Part shown: positions 1 to 7,841 of the stretch, piece by piece
How the letters are laid out: every line of letters begins with the position of its first letter
How positions within the stretch are numbered: the stretch's first letter is position 1
Assembly (NCBI GenBank): GCA_050185825.1
Contig: JBFWZA010000026.1
Span: forward strand, 1 to 64,000
Source of the DNA: SZUA-309 sp050185825
GTDB taxonomy: Bacteria; Pseudomonadota; Gammaproteobacteria; Pseudomonadales; Azotimanducaceae
Reading direction: 5' to 3'
Length of the DNA: 64,000 nucleotides
Translations under genes and position numbers: made by a program
The notes under the pieces: generated by a model
Told to the model about the DNA's origin: nothing
Database searches by the model: none
What the model saw: the letters and a program-made list of their open reading frames with translations, nothing else

Positions 1-1
1 G

Positions 2-1054
2 GGGCTCGCCCGCACCCGTCGGGTGCAGCTCGCCAAGCGCCTCATCGACGGCTCGTCGCTGACGCTCTCCGAGGTGGCGTTCCGGTCGGGCTTCGGCAGC
101 CTGCGGCGCTTCAACGCGGAGGTCAGGGAGACCTACGGGCGTGCGCCCCGGGAGCTGCGGCGGGCGCGGCCGGAGGATCCGGCGGACGAGGTGGTCCGTC
201 TGCACCTGCCGGTCCGCGGTGCCTATCATCACGACTGGATGTTCGACTTTCTCGCCCAGCGGGCGCTGCCCGGGCTCGAGGAGGTTTCCGGCAGGACCTA
301 CCGCCGGGCACTGTTCGCGGACGGTGAGCCCGCCGGATGGCTGGAGCTGAGCGCCGACGAGGAAGGTCTGGCGCTTGCGGTGCCCGCGGCGGCCGTCGGT
401 CACCTCGGCGACCTGCTGGCACGTGTGCGCCGGGTGTTCGATCTGGACGCGGACCCGGCAGCGGTGGAGGACGTGCTGGCCAGGGACCCGCTGCTTGCCG
501 ACCGGATCCGGCGGGACCCGGGGCTCAGGGTTCCCGGCGCCTGGGACGGTTTCGAGATCACCGTGCGGGCCATACTCGGTCAGCAGGTGAGCGTGGCACG
601 GGCGCGGGATCTGGCGGTGGCGTTGTGCCAGCGCTTCGGCGGCGGCAACTTTCCGACCCCGGCCGAGCTCGCGGACGCGGACGTCTCGGCCATCGGCATG
701 CCGGGCGCCCGGGGCGGCGCGGTGCGCAGCCTGGCCCGGGCGGTGCTCGATGGCGCCCTCGAGCTGGACGAGGGTGCGGATCCCGAGGCGCTTCGAGGCG
801 CCCTGGAAGCGCTGCCCGGCATCGGCCCCTGGACGGCCGGCTATGTGGGGATGCGGGTGGCGAGGGATCCGGACGCCTTCCCCGAGGCGGACTGGGTGGT
901 GCTGAAGGTGCTCGGTGGCACCGCTGCAGCGGCTCGCAAGCGAGCCGAAGCCTGGCGGCCCTGGCGATCCTACGCGGTGATTGTGCTCTGGCGGATCGAG
1001 GGTGCCCGGCGGGCGGCAGCCCGGCGCCACGCCGGGAAAGACAACACGGAGTAA
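2..1054 (+). CDS. Ada/AlkA-type DNA-3-methyladenine glycosylase, 5' end outside window
   Basis: The frame is open from the first base, so the gene starts upstream. The visible 350 residues begin inside an AraC-type helix-turn-helix (LTLSEVAFRSGFGSLRRFNAEV), continue through an AlkA N-terminal-like domain, and end in an HhH-GPD glycosylase domain with the hairpin LPGIGPWTAGYVG. The acidic residue expected as catalytic Asp is seen in FPEADWVVLK. This order is that of Ada-AlkA fusion proteins, in which a methyl-phosphotriester sensor controls and performs excision of alkylated bases. The Cys-rich Ada N-terminus is not visible, so its presence is inferred. The stop lies 5 nt before ogt, suggesting one alkylation-repair operon. 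Confidence 0.85.
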   Translation, partial: GLARTRRVQLAKRLIDGSSLTLSEVAFRSGFGSLRRFNAEVRETYGRAPRELRRARPEDPADEVVRLHLPVRGAYHHDWMFDFLAQRALPGLEEVSGRTYRRALFADGEPAGWLELSADEEGLALAVPAAAVGHLGDLLARVRRVFDLDADPAAVEDVLARDPLLADRIRRDPGLRVPGAWDGFEITVRAILGQQVSVARARDLAVALCQRFGGGNFPTPAELADADVSAIGMPGARGGAVRSLARAVLDGALELDEGADPEALRGALEALPGIGPWTAGYVGMRVARDPDAFPEADWVVLKVLGGTAAAARKRAEAWRPWRSYAVIVLWRIEGARRAAARRHAGKDNTE

Positions 1055-1059
1055 CGCTC

Positions 1060-1545
1060 ATGTTCTATACATACATGGACAGTCCCATCGGCCGGCTGCT
1101 GCTGGCCGGAGAGCGGGACAGCCTGAAGCTGGTGGGTTTCTCGAGCGGTGACAAGGCGCGCGGCGCGGACCCGGACTGGGAGCGGTTCGACGAGCCGTTC
1201 CGCCTGGTCAGAAGGCAGCTCACCGAGTACTTCGAGGGCGCCCGGCAGACGTTCGACCTGCCGCTGGCGCCGGAGGCGACGCCGTTTCAGGCGCGGGTGC
1301 TGGCGGCGCTCCGGGAGATCCCCTATGGGGAGACCCGCTCCTACAAGGACGTGGCGGTGGCCGTCGGCAATCCGAAGGCGGTGCGCGCGGTGGGCGGCGC
1401 CAACGGCAGCAATCCCATCCCCATCGTCATCCCCTGTCACCGGGTCATCGGCAGCAACGGCACCCTCACCGGCTTCGGGGGTGGGCTCGACACCAAGCGG
1501 TTCCTGCTGGATCTGGAGCGGCGGCATTCGGGGCTGTTCCGGTAA
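1060..1545 (+). CDS. ogt: Methylated-DNA-[protein]-cysteine S-methyltransferase
   Basis: This 161-residue protein removes the methyl group from O6-methylguanine by irreversible transfer to its own cysteine. The acceptor motif IPCHRV is followed by IGSNGTLTGFGGGL, the normal C-terminal signature, and GETRSYKDVA is the DNA-binding helix region. ATG at 1060 is chosen because it gives the usual N-terminus (MDSPIGRLLL) and follows GGAG at 8-nt spacing. It sits 5 nt after the AlkA-like gene, so the two are probably co-transcribed. Its stop codon TAA lies inside the first of three palindromes that look like TetR operators. Confidence 0.95.
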   Translation: MFYTYMDSPIGRLLLAGERDSLKLVGFSSGDKARGADPDWERFDEPFRLVRRQLTEYFEGARQTFDLPLAPEATPFQARVLAALREIPYGETRSYKDVAVAVGNPKAVRAVGGANGSNPIPIVIPCHRVIGSNGTLTGFGGGLDTKRFLLDLERRHSGLFR

Positions 1546-1558
1546 CTGAATGGTTACC
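1541..1558. promoter_or_regulatory. Putative TetR operator 1 (GGTAAC-N6-GTTACC)
   Basis: Perfect 6-bp inverted repeat GGTAAC/GTTACC with a 6-bp spacer, covering the ogt stop codon. It is one of three copies before the tetR gene at 1766. Confidence 0.6.
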
Positions 1559-1646
1559 TCCTGCCTTCGTCGCCTGCCGGCGTGAGGGTTGACGACGCGC
1601 CGGAAGGGACAGTCGGGTTGGTCTGGGAGGTCCGTTCCTCGACTTT

Positions 1647-1664
1647 GGTAACTATACGGTTACC
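1647..1664. promoter_or_regulatory. Putative TetR operator 2 (GGTAAC-N6-GTTACC)
   Basis: Second perfect copy of the GGTAAC-N6-GTTACC palindrome, 106 bp downstream of the first, in the leader of tetR. Confidence 0.65.
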
Positions 1665-1731
1665 TGGCGGTCGGGTTGGCCGTACCAAGTCGTCCCGCCA
1701 CGAAAATCGGAAGAAAAGTCCAAGCGCTGGT

Positions 1732-1749
1732 AGTAACTATCTGGTTACC
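1732..1749. promoter_or_regulatory. Putative TetR operator 3 (one outer mismatch)
   Basis: Third copy (AGTAAC-N6-GTTACC), 85 bp downstream of the second and ending 16 bp before the tetR ATG, where binding would block transcription or translation start. Confidence 0.65.
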
Positions 1750-1765
1750 TCGCTACCATGCCCGC

Positions 1766-2308
1766 ATGACGCGCGATTCCCGTAGTGCCGACAATCCCGA
1801 CAAGGTGACCGCGCTGGTCGACGCCGCGCTGGAGGCCTTCGCCGGTGCGGGGCTGGAAGGCACCCGGGTGGACGCCATCGCCCGGGCGGCAGGCATGAAC
1901 AAACGCCTGCTTTATCACTACGTGGGGGACAAGGCGGCCCTGTTCGACGCCGCGGCGAACGCGGCCGTGGCCAGGCTGCTCGCCACCCGGCCGCCGGGAA
2001 ACGATCCCCTTGCCTGGCGCGTGCTCTCTTACGCCTCGGCGGCGGGGCGCTGTCCGGACCTCACGGCGCTGCTGGCGGGGCTCAGCGGTCTGACCGCCGC
2101 GGAGTTGTGTCAGCGCCTGCTCGCCGGGCTGCTGCCGGAACTGGGAGCGGTGGCGGTACGCGAGTCGGTACAGGGATCGGGGGACGCGGCGGCAAGCCCG
2201 CCCACCGGGTCGGTTCCGAGCCCGGCAGCCCAGCCCAAACCCAGGATCAAGCTCAGGCCGAACCTCGCCTCTGCGGTCGCGACCGCCGATCGCAGGTCAG
2301 GAGGCTGA
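1766..2308 (+). CDS. TetR family transcriptional regulator
   Basis: Protein of 180 residues with the TetR N-terminal DNA-binding domain in roughly residues 12-60: an ALEAFAGAGLEGTRVDAIARAAGMNKRLLYHYVGDK-like helix-turn-helix. The ligand domain is short and the C-terminus is Pro/Gly rich. ATG at 1766 is preferred over longer frames because it directly precedes the conserved domain and follows the third operator palindrome. The three GTAAC/GTTAC repeats upstream imply autoregulation. The last 12 nt overlap the convergent aroA gene. The ligand and other targets cannot be told from sequence. Confidence 0.85.
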   Translation: MTRDSRSADNPDKVTALVDAALEAFAGAGLEGTRVDAIARAAGMNKRLLYHYVGDKAALFDAAANAAVARLLATRPPGNDPLAWRVLSYASAAGRCPDLTALLAGLSGLTAAELCQRLLAGLLPELGAVAVRESVQGSGDAAASPPTGSVPSPAAQPKPRIKLRPNLASAVATADRRSGG

Positions 2309-3586
2309 GGCCGGCACCCGCAGCGATTCGAAGCGCTCGAAGTAGGTCGGAAAGGTCTTGGCTACGCAGTCCGGATCCTCGATGGTGACCGGCACGCCGC
2401 CGAGACAGGCCAGGGAGAAGCACATGGCCATACGGTGGTCGCCGTAGGTGTGGATGCGGGCGTGCACCAGCGCGTCCGGCGGTGTGATGGTCAGAAAGTC
2501 GAGCCCTTCCACCACGGTAGCGCCGAGCTTGCGCAGCTCCGTGCTCATGGCCGCCAGCCGGTCCGTTTCCTTCACCCGCCAGTTGTAGACGTTGCGGATG
2601 GTGGTGCGGCCCTCGGCGAACAGGGCCAGCACCGCCACGGTCATGGCAACGTCCGGGATGGCGTTCAGGTCCAGATCCACGCCGCGGAGCTCATCCGGGC
2701 GGACGGTGATGTGATCCCGGTCGCGCTCCACCCGTGCGCCCATGGCTTCCAGCACGTCCACGAAGGCCACGTCGCCCTGCACGCTGTCGGTACCGACGCC
2801 ATACACCGTCACGCCGCTGCCGCCGATGGCGCCAGCCGCCAGGAAGTAGCTGGCCGACGACGCATCCCCCTCCACCAGCAGCGTCCCGGGCGAGGTGTAG
2901 GGGGCGGGTGACACCTCGAAGTGCTGGAAATCCTGGTGCGTGACGGTGACGCCGAAGCGGCGCATCAGGTCCAGGGTGATGGCCAGATAGGGTTTCGACA
3001 CCTGCTCGCCGTCGATGTCCACCACCACGGGTCCGCGGGCCAGCGGCGCGGCCATGAGCAGCGAGGTGAGGAACTGGCTGGACAGGTTGCCGGCCATTCT
3101 CACGCGGCCGCCGGACAGTCCGGTTCCTGTCACCCGGATCGGCGGGAAGCCCTCGGCACCCAGATAGTCGATGCGGGCGCCGAGCTGGCGCAGCCCGTCG
3201 ACAAGCGGGCCCACGGGGCGTTCGCGCATGCGCTCGACGCCGTCGAGCACGAAGCGGCCCCGCCCGGCAGTGAGCGCGGCCGCGAGCGGGCGGTAGGCGG
3301 TGCCGGCGAGCCCGAGATCGAGCGCGAGCTCCAGATCCTCCGTCACCAGCGGTCCGCCCCGGCCGCTGACCACGCAGCCGTCGCCGTCGTCGGCAAGCGG
3401 CACCCCGAGCGCAGCGAGCGCCCGGCGCATGTAGCGGATGTCGTCGCTGTCGAGCAGGTTTCTGATCCGCGTCTCGCCGTCGGCCAGCGCGGCCAGCAGC
3501 AGGGCCCGGTTGGAGATGCTCTTCGAGCCGGGAATGGTGACCGTGCCGGCGAGTGCCGTCGCGGGTGCGAGGGTGAGGGTCTGCAT
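2297..3586 (-). CDS. aroA: 3-phosphoshikimate 1-carboxyvinyltransferase (EPSP synthase)
   Basis: Sixth step of the shikimate pathway: joins phosphoenolpyruvate to shikimate-3-phosphate in the cytoplasm. The 429-residue length fits class I enzymes. The N-terminal substrate loop GSKSISNRALLLAAL carries the expected Lys, Ser and Arg. DITVRPDELRGVDLDLNAIPDVAMTVAVLALFAEG and the late YGDHRMAM match the family. The PEP-site loop reads LGLAGTAYRPL instead of the common LGNAGTAMRPL, so the usual Asn is Leu. It is monocistronic and convergent with tetR. Confidence 0.95.
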   Translation of the reverse strand: MQTLTLAPATALAGTVTIPGSKSISNRALLLAALADGETRIRNLLDSDDIRYMRRALAALGVPLADDGDGCVVSGRGGPLVTEDLELALDLGLAGTAYRPLAAALTAGRGRFVLDGVERMRERPVGPLVDGLRQLGARIDYLGAEGFPPIRVTGTGLSGGRVRMAGNLSSQFLTSLLMAAPLARGPVVVDIDGEQVSKPYLAITLDLMRRFGVTVTHQDFQHFEVSPAPYTSPGTLLVEGDASSASYFLAAGAIGGSGVTVYGVGTDSVQGDVAFVDVLEAMGARVERDRDHITVRPDELRGVDLDLNAIPDVAMTVAVLALFAEGRTTIRNVYNWRVKETDRLAAMSTELRKLGATVVEGLDFLTITPPDALVHARIHTYGDHRMAMCFSLACLGGVPVTIEDPDCVAKTFPTYFERFESLRVPASAS

Positions 3587-3668
3587 GGCGGCGTATTAAA
3601 CCCGCATCGCTCACCCCATGGCTACAGAGACCGGGCGCCGGCGGGTCGGCGCCCGCGTTGACGCCGGC

Positions 3669-4478
3669 TCAGGCGTTCAGACTGCGCCCGCCCGGCTTCT
3701 TTCCGGCAGCGGACGACGCTTTTACCGGAGAACGGGCCGGGGTCTTCGTCGAGGTCTGGGTCGGATCGTTCGCCCCCGCCATGGCCGGCTGTCTGGAGAG
3801 CTTGATGAAGCCTTCCTGCTTGTCGATGAGGGCGAACTTGGCGTCATGGGTCTTGGCCCAGGTGTTCAGATCCCTGAGCACGGGGGCTTCCCTGACATTG
3901 CGGGCAAGGATGGTGAAGCGGTCGTCCAGGCGGGGCGCCAAGCGCTCCACCGCGCCGATCACCCCCTTCGGGGACGCCCGGGTCCCGTCACAGATGACGA
4001 GCTGGTAGGACTTGGCGAGCCGGCCCGTATCCACGGCGTACCACACGTAGTCGTCGTAGAGGCGGGCGGGAGACTGAATCACGTGGGCGGTGCCGATCCG
4101 GTACTCCGTCACCCAGGAGCGGATGACGTTGGCCCACTGGCGGTCGTGCTCGAGGCACCACACCTGGCTGGCAGCGCTCGACGGCTTCGCGCACAGCCCG
4201 CCGAGGATCAGGGTCAGCAGGTTTGCACCGGCGAGCAGGATGTTGCCGCTGGCGGACGCGGCTTCGGCCAGGCAGCTGCGCAGAAACTGCTCGTCGGCCG
4301 CGGACAGGGGGTCACCCCAGTACGCGTGGAGCTCGGCGACGTGGGTCCCCGTGATCTGCACACCCGGGTCGAGAATCTGCTGCATGCACTTGTCGAAGCC
4401 GTGCTGGCGGCTGTGGAATGCCACCCGCGCACGGATCGTCTGCATCGTGCGGTTCTCCGCTAGAAAACTGACAGACAT
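3669..4478 (-). CDS. Hypothetical protein with a SAM-methyltransferase-like fold
   Basis: I do not recognise this 269-residue protein as a named family. Residues about 75-200 show a Rossmann-like pattern: hydrophobic strand and glycine loop (NILLAGANLLTLIL), an acidic residue after the next strand (VWCLEHDRQW) and a strand ending in Asp (LVICDGTRA). These resemble motifs I, II and IV of class I SAM-dependent methyltransferases. The last 40 residues are Ala/Pro/Ser/Lys-rich and probably disordered. ATG 4478 follows AGAGGGA; an internal Met at residue 12 is an alternative. It lies 90 nt downstream of syd on the same strand. Confidence 0.55.
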   Translation of the reverse strand: MSVSFLAENRTMQTIRARVAFHSRQHGFDKCMQQILDPGVQITGTHVAELHAYWGDPLSAADEQFLRSCLAEAASASGNILLAGANLLTLILGGLCAKPSSAASQVWCLEHDRQWANVIRSWVTEYRIGTAHVIQSPARLYDDYVWYAVDTGRLAKSYQLVICDGTRASPKGVIGAVERLAPRLDDRFTILARNVREAPVLRDLNTWAKTHDAKFALIDKQEGFIKLSRQPAMAGANDPTQTSTKTPARSPVKASSAAGKKPGGRSLNA

Positions 4479-4568
4479 CGTGATGGTCCCTCTCTATGCC
4501 AGAGAGGCTACCGGAACGGCAGATTCTTACCACGAAGGAGGTCACGGATTGGCTGTGGTGCGAGCCGG

Positions 4569-5150
4569 TCAGGGGTGGAGGGTGGGAGGACGCGGCACCA
4601 GGGTGTCGAGAAAGGCGGCCAGGCTTCCCGCCACTTCCCGGAGCGGTTTCTCACCGGGACGTTCCAGCAGCACCACGCCGGTGTCGTTGTCGACGCTGAG
4701 AAAGAGGTCCGACTCGGGCTCCGTGCAGGCAAAGAAGAGGCTCGGGGCGCGCCTCGAACGCCGGTTGGCACGGGCACCGTGGGCAAAGGCGTGGCCGAGG
4801 AGATTCTCGTTCAGGCGTGCCACGTCCTCCTGGTTCCAGAGAAACAGCAGGCTCACGTGACCGTCGATGGCCTCCGCCTCCAGGCCGGCCGACCAGTACG
4901 CCCCGTAGTAGGCCTTGATGTCGGGATGCACCGAGATGTCCAGCGCGCGCTCGAGCGGCGCGAAGTCGGCCTCGATGGTTGCCGGGTGTCTGGCCACGGG
5001 ACGCCAGGCGATCAGCCGGCCCTGCTCGGTGTCGATCGGCTCGCCGAGCTCGCAGGGCGAGCGCCAAGCGGGGTCGAAAGGGGCATGCAGATCCGGATAG
5101 GCCTGCAGGGTATGGGTAACGAACGCGTCCAGCGCGTCACCCACGCTCAC
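4569..5150 (-). CDS. syd: Syd-like SecY-interacting protein
   Basis: Syd is a small cytoplasmic protein that binds SecY and checks assembly of the SecYEG translocon. This 193-residue product aligns by eye with E. coli Syd: FAPLERALDISVHPDIKAYYGAYWSAGLEAEAIDGHVSLLFLWNQEDVARLNENLLGHAF and the C-terminal AAFLDTLVP match positions of AFDIVIQPTIHTFY, WSEDDFRRVQENLIGH and AEFLNQLKP. Its ATG overlaps the stop of the CnrX-like gene by 4 nt, so it is translationally coupled to the sigma-factor module. That is an unusual setting for syd. Confidence 0.85.
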   Translation of the reverse strand: MSVGDALDAFVTHTLQAYPDLHAPFDPAWRSPCELGEPIDTEQGRLIAWRPVARHPATIEADFAPLERALDISVHPDIKAYYGAYWSAGLEAEAIDGHVSLLFLWNQEDVARLNENLLGHAFAHGARANRRSRRAPSLFFACTEPESDLFLSVDNDTGVVLLERPGEKPLREVAGSLAAFLDTLVPRPPTLHP

Positions 5151-5665
5151 GGCGGCAGCGGAAACCCCGGCGGCCGATCGCCAACCGGAGGCCGACCGTG
5201 CGGCGACCGCTCCGGAATCCCGTCTGCCCGGTGCGGGGGTCCGTTCATTGCCGACACCAGCTGCTGCCGCTCGGCCAGCGTCATGGCGGCGGCGAGTCCG
5301 ATGAAGGCATCCCGGGCGGATCGCTGGGACTCAGAGAATACGCTCTGGAAGGCGCCCAGGGCCTCGGCCAGGGCCGTCTCGTCGAGCGGGTCGGTGAGCA
5401 TGGCTGCCTTGACATCCTTCTGGACGCCGCGGATCTCCCGGAACCGCGGCCGCAGCGCCGAGAAGTAGCGCTGGAAGTGCGGCGCCAGCGCTTCGCTGCG
5501 CGATTCGGGGAGGTCGGTCAGCACCCGGCGCACGCCCATCATGGGATCGAGACGCCTGCCGTCCCGGTCCGGCCCCGCCAGCTGCCCGAGCATGATGCCG
5601 CCCAGGAGCAGATTGAGGCCCACCGAGACGATGACCACGGCCAGGAGTATCCGCTCACTCTTCAT
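5147..5665 (-). CDS. Periplasmic metal-sensor-like protein (CnrX/Spy-type)
   Basis: Protein of 172 residues. An N-terminal signal anchor (ILLAVVIVSVGLNLLLGGIMLGQ, about residues 5-27) is followed by a helical periplasmic region, FQRYFSALRPRFREIRGVQKDVKAAMLTDPLDETALAEALGAFQSVFSESQRSARDAFIGLAAAMTLAERQQL. This is the layout of the periplasmic heavy-metal sensor/Spy-CpxP class. The tail is Pro/Arg-rich with His residues. ATG 5665 overlaps the end of the putative anti-sigma gene by 11 nt, and its stop overlaps the syd start. With the ECF gene upstream this parallels the CnrYXH arrangement, so sensing of metal or envelope stress is inferred. Confidence 0.7.
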   Translation of the reverse strand: MKSERILLAVVIVSVGLNLLLGGIMLGQLAGPDRDGRRLDPMMGVRRVLTDLPESRSEALAPHFQRYFSALRPRFREIRGVQKDVKAAMLTDPLDETALAEALGAFQSVFSESQRSARDAFIGLAAAMTLAERQQLVSAMNGPPHRADGIPERSPHGRPPVGDRPPGFPLPP

Positions 5666-6092
5666 AAGGCAGCTCCTCGAAGCTCGACGAGAACGGCAGC
5701 ATGCCGAAGCTCTCCAGCAGGTAGGCGTCGTCGGTGGTGGCCGGCTGCTGGTAACTGAATCCCAGCGCGAAGCCGAGCGCCAGCGGAACCGACGCGGCCA
5801 GTGCCGGCCGCCAGAGGGCGCGGGCGAACCAGTCGCCAACCGTGCTCAGGAGACTCCGATCCGTCGCGGCCCGGGCGGCGATCCGCGCGGCCAGTGCCGG
5901 CGGTGCAGCACGTTCCGGCAGGCCGGCAAGCACGTCTGCCAGCTGCCGGGCCCGCCCGGCGGCGGCTGCTGCCTCCGGCGAGGACGCGGCGAGCTGCCGC
6001 GCGGCTGCGCGCAGCGCCTCCGGCCAGTCGTCGAGATCGCCTCCATAGCGGTCCAGGTTGTCGATGAACGTGTCGAGTTTCATGTTGCTCAC
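5655..6092 (-). CDS. Putative membrane-bound anti-sigma factor
   Basis: Protein of 145 residues. The N-terminal 80 residues are helical and Ala/Arg-rich (DTFIDNLDRYGGDLDDWPEALRAAARQL). One transmembrane segment follows (WRPALAASVPLALGFALGFSYQ, about residues 94-115), then a short acidic periplasmic tail. There is no zinc-binding HxxxCxxC motif. Position directly after the ECF sigma gene (7-nt gap) and before a CnrX-like sensor is the main argument for an anti-sigma (CnrY-like) role; that is inference from context. The start could also be the Met at residue 4. Confidence 0.6.
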   Translation of the reverse strand: MSNMKLDTFIDNLDRYGGDLDDWPEALRAAARQLAASSPEAAAAAGRARQLADVLAGLPERAAPPALAARIAARAATDRSLLSTVGDWFARALWRPALAASVPLALGFALGFSYQQPATTDDAYLLESFGMLPFSSSFEELPYEE

Positions 6093-6099
6093 TCCGATT

Positions 6100-6771
6100 C
6101 TACCGCTCCCCGCCGCCGGTTCCGGCGGTGAGGGCCTGTCTCAGGGTGCGTCTGGCTCTGGCCAGCTGCGATTCCAGGGCCCGCACGTTCATGCCGAGGA
6201 TGCGGGCGGCCTGGGCGTTGCTGAACCCCTGCACCTGACAGAGCAGGATGGCCGATCTCTGGTTGCCGGGCAGTGCCGCGATGGCGCGTTCCATGAGCGC
6301 GGCCAGCTGCCCATCGCTGGCCAGCCGCTCGGGATCCGCCGTGTCGTCCGCCAGCGTCACGTCTTCCTCTGCGTGCGTGACTTTGTTTCTGCGGAAGGCG
6401 TCTATGCACAGGTTGTGGGCGATGGTGTGTATCCAGGTAGTCACCTTCACCCGCCCCGGCTCGAAGGTCGATGCCTTCCGCCAGACGCGAAGAAAGGTCT
6501 CCTGCGCGAGATCCTCGGCGTCCGCCGTCGAGCCCGTCATGCGGTAGAGATAGCTGTGGATCGCGTCCAGGTGGTTGACGAGCAGGCGCCGGAATGCATC
6601 ACCATCGCCGTCCGCGATGGCGGCGAGCAGACCGTCGTCCGGCTCGAGCGTCCGTTCTCCGCTGCGGGCAGCCGGGTCCGGGACGTCATGCTCGCCAACC
6701 TCCGCCGTCAACGCGTAACCGGCGCCGGTCTCAGCCCGCGCCGGGGCGTTTGTGGCGATGCATTTCCTCAC
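6100..6771 (-). CDS. ECF-type RNA polymerase sigma factor
   Basis: Region 2 is clear (DAFRRLLVNHLDAIHSYLYRMTGSTADAEDLAQETFLRVWRKA), as is region 4 (AIAALPGNQRSAILLCQVQGFSNAQAARILGMNVRALESQLARARRTLRQAL). This is an extracytoplasmic-function sigma-70 protein that would direct RNA polymerase to a small regulon. The start is uncertain: GTG 6771 gives 223 residues and overlaps the EF-hand gene by 41 nt; TTG 6711 gives a 203-residue form whose N-terminus is nearer to normal ECF length. It belongs to an operon with an EF-hand protein upstream and anti-sigma, sensor and syd downstream. Confidence 0.88.
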   Translation of the reverse strand: MRKCIATNAPARAETGAGYALTAEVGEHDVPDPAARSGERTLEPDDGLLAAIADGDGDAFRRLLVNHLDAIHSYLYRMTGSTADAEDLAQETFLRVWRKASTFEPGRVKVTTWIHTIAHNLCIDAFRRNKVTHAEEDVTLADDTADPERLASDGQLAALMERAIAALPGNQRSAILLCQVQGFSNAQAARILGMNVRALESQLARARRTLRQALTAGTGGGER

Positions 6772-7285
6772 GGCTGATCTCGCCGTCGCCGTTGGTATCC
6801 AGCGCCGCCAGGTGCGCGGGCGGGAACTCCGCCGGCGTCAGGTAGCCGTCGCCATCCGCATCCAGCCGCTCGAACATGCCCTGCTTCATCTGCTTCCTGC
6901 GGGCCGTCATGAGCGCGTCGTGGCTGAACTCCGAGCGCGCCAGGCTGCCGTCGCCGTTGCTGTCCAGGGCCGCGAACAGGGCATCGTCCATGGCCGTCAT
7001 CCGTGCTGCGTCGGCCGGCTCACCCGGAGGCCTGCCGTGGAATCCCATGGGCGGGTGGCGGCGCGCCCGGTCGGGCTCGAACGCCATGAACTCGCTCTCG
7101 CTGATCAGCCCGTCGCCGTTGTCGTCGGCCTCAGCGAAGACACTCGCGCGCTTCGCCTCGATGGTCTCCACGGAAACGGGAAACCGCTCGTCGGTGGCGC
7201 CTTGCCCCGCGGGACTTTCCGCCTGAACGCCGGGAATCAGACAGATCGCCAGCGCAGCGGCGGCAAGGGTGGGTGTCGTCTTCAT
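6731..7285 (-). CDS. Secreted EF-hand calcium-binding protein
   Basis: Protein of 184 residues with a signal peptide (MKTTPTLAAAALAICLIPGVQA, cleavage near residue 22). It has four EF-hand-type loops: DDNGDGLISESEF, DSNGDGSLARSEF, DADGDGYLTPAEF and DTNGDGEISREEM. Each loop has the Asp/Asn-x-Asp/Asn-Gly ladder. Glu at loop position 12 is missing or shifted in some, as is common in calerythrin-like bacterial proteins. It would act in the periplasm and bind Ca2+ or another divalent ion. ATG 7285 is chosen for the signal peptide. It is the first gene of the sigma-factor operon. Confidence 0.85.
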   Translation of the reverse strand: MKTTPTLAAAALAICLIPGVQAESPAGQGATDERFPVSVETIEAKRASVFAEADDNGDGLISESEFMAFEPDRARRHPPMGFHGRPPGEPADAARMTAMDDALFAALDSNGDGSLARSEFSHDALMTARRKQMKQGMFERLDADGDGYLTPAEFPPAHLAALDTNGDGEISREEMHRHKRPGAG

Positions 7286-7329
7286 GGGGAAACTCCGTGT
7301 TGTCGTACCCCTTGTACGGGGCTCGCGGC

Positions 7330-7839
7330 TCAACCCGTCGCGTCGTCGTAGTCGATGGCAACGACACAGTAGGTGCGGGAGGTGCCTTCCCGGACCATCT
7401 CGATCTCGTCATCCACCCGTTTCGAGAGCAGGGCGCGCGCCATCGGGGAGTCGATGCTGATGTAGCCGGGTGCGGCGTCGAACTCGTCCGGCCCCACCAG
7501 CCGGTAGCGGTGGGTCGTGCCGGAATCCTCCTCGAGGGTCACCCAGGCACCGAAGTAGACCCGGTCGGGCTCCCGCGGCGGCCGGTCCACCACCTTGAGC
7601 TCGTCGAGCCGCTTGGAAAGGAAGCGCACGCGGGCGTCGATCTCGCGCAGCTGCTTCTTGCCGTAGATGTACTCCGCGTTCTCCGAACGGTCACCCATGG
7701 CCGCGGCCTCGGATACCTTGCGGGTCACCTCCGGCCGCTTTTCCTTCCAGAGGTGTTTCAGCTCCGCGTGGAGCCTGGCGTAGCCTGCCGCGGTGATGTA
7801 GGGCGACGACCGCGGGCGGGGAGGTCGATAGCGGCTCAT
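7330..7839 (-). CDS. greB: Transcription elongation factor GreB
   Basis: Rescues backtracked RNA polymerase by stimulating transcript cleavage. The 169-residue protein has the N-terminal coiled coil (residues about 15-85, LHAELKHLWKEKRPEVTRKVSEAAAMGDRSENAEYIYGKKQLREIDARVRFLSKRL) with the acidic tip residues D and E in MGDRSENAEY. A C-terminal FKBP-like domain follows (YRLVGPDEFDAAPGYISIDSPMARALL). The basic N-terminal SRYRPPRPRSSPYIT favours GreB over GreA. It starts 2 nt after the stop of the AAC(3)-like gene, so the two share a transcript. Confidence 0.93.
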   Translation of the reverse strand: MSRYRPPRPRSSPYITAAGYARLHAELKHLWKEKRPEVTRKVSEAAAMGDRSENAEYIYGKKQLREIDARVRFLSKRLDELKVVDRPPREPDRVYFGAWVTLEEDSGTTHRYRLVGPDEFDAAPGYISIDSPMARALLSKRVDDEIEMVREGTSRTYCVVAIDYDDATG

Positions 7840-7841
7840 GG

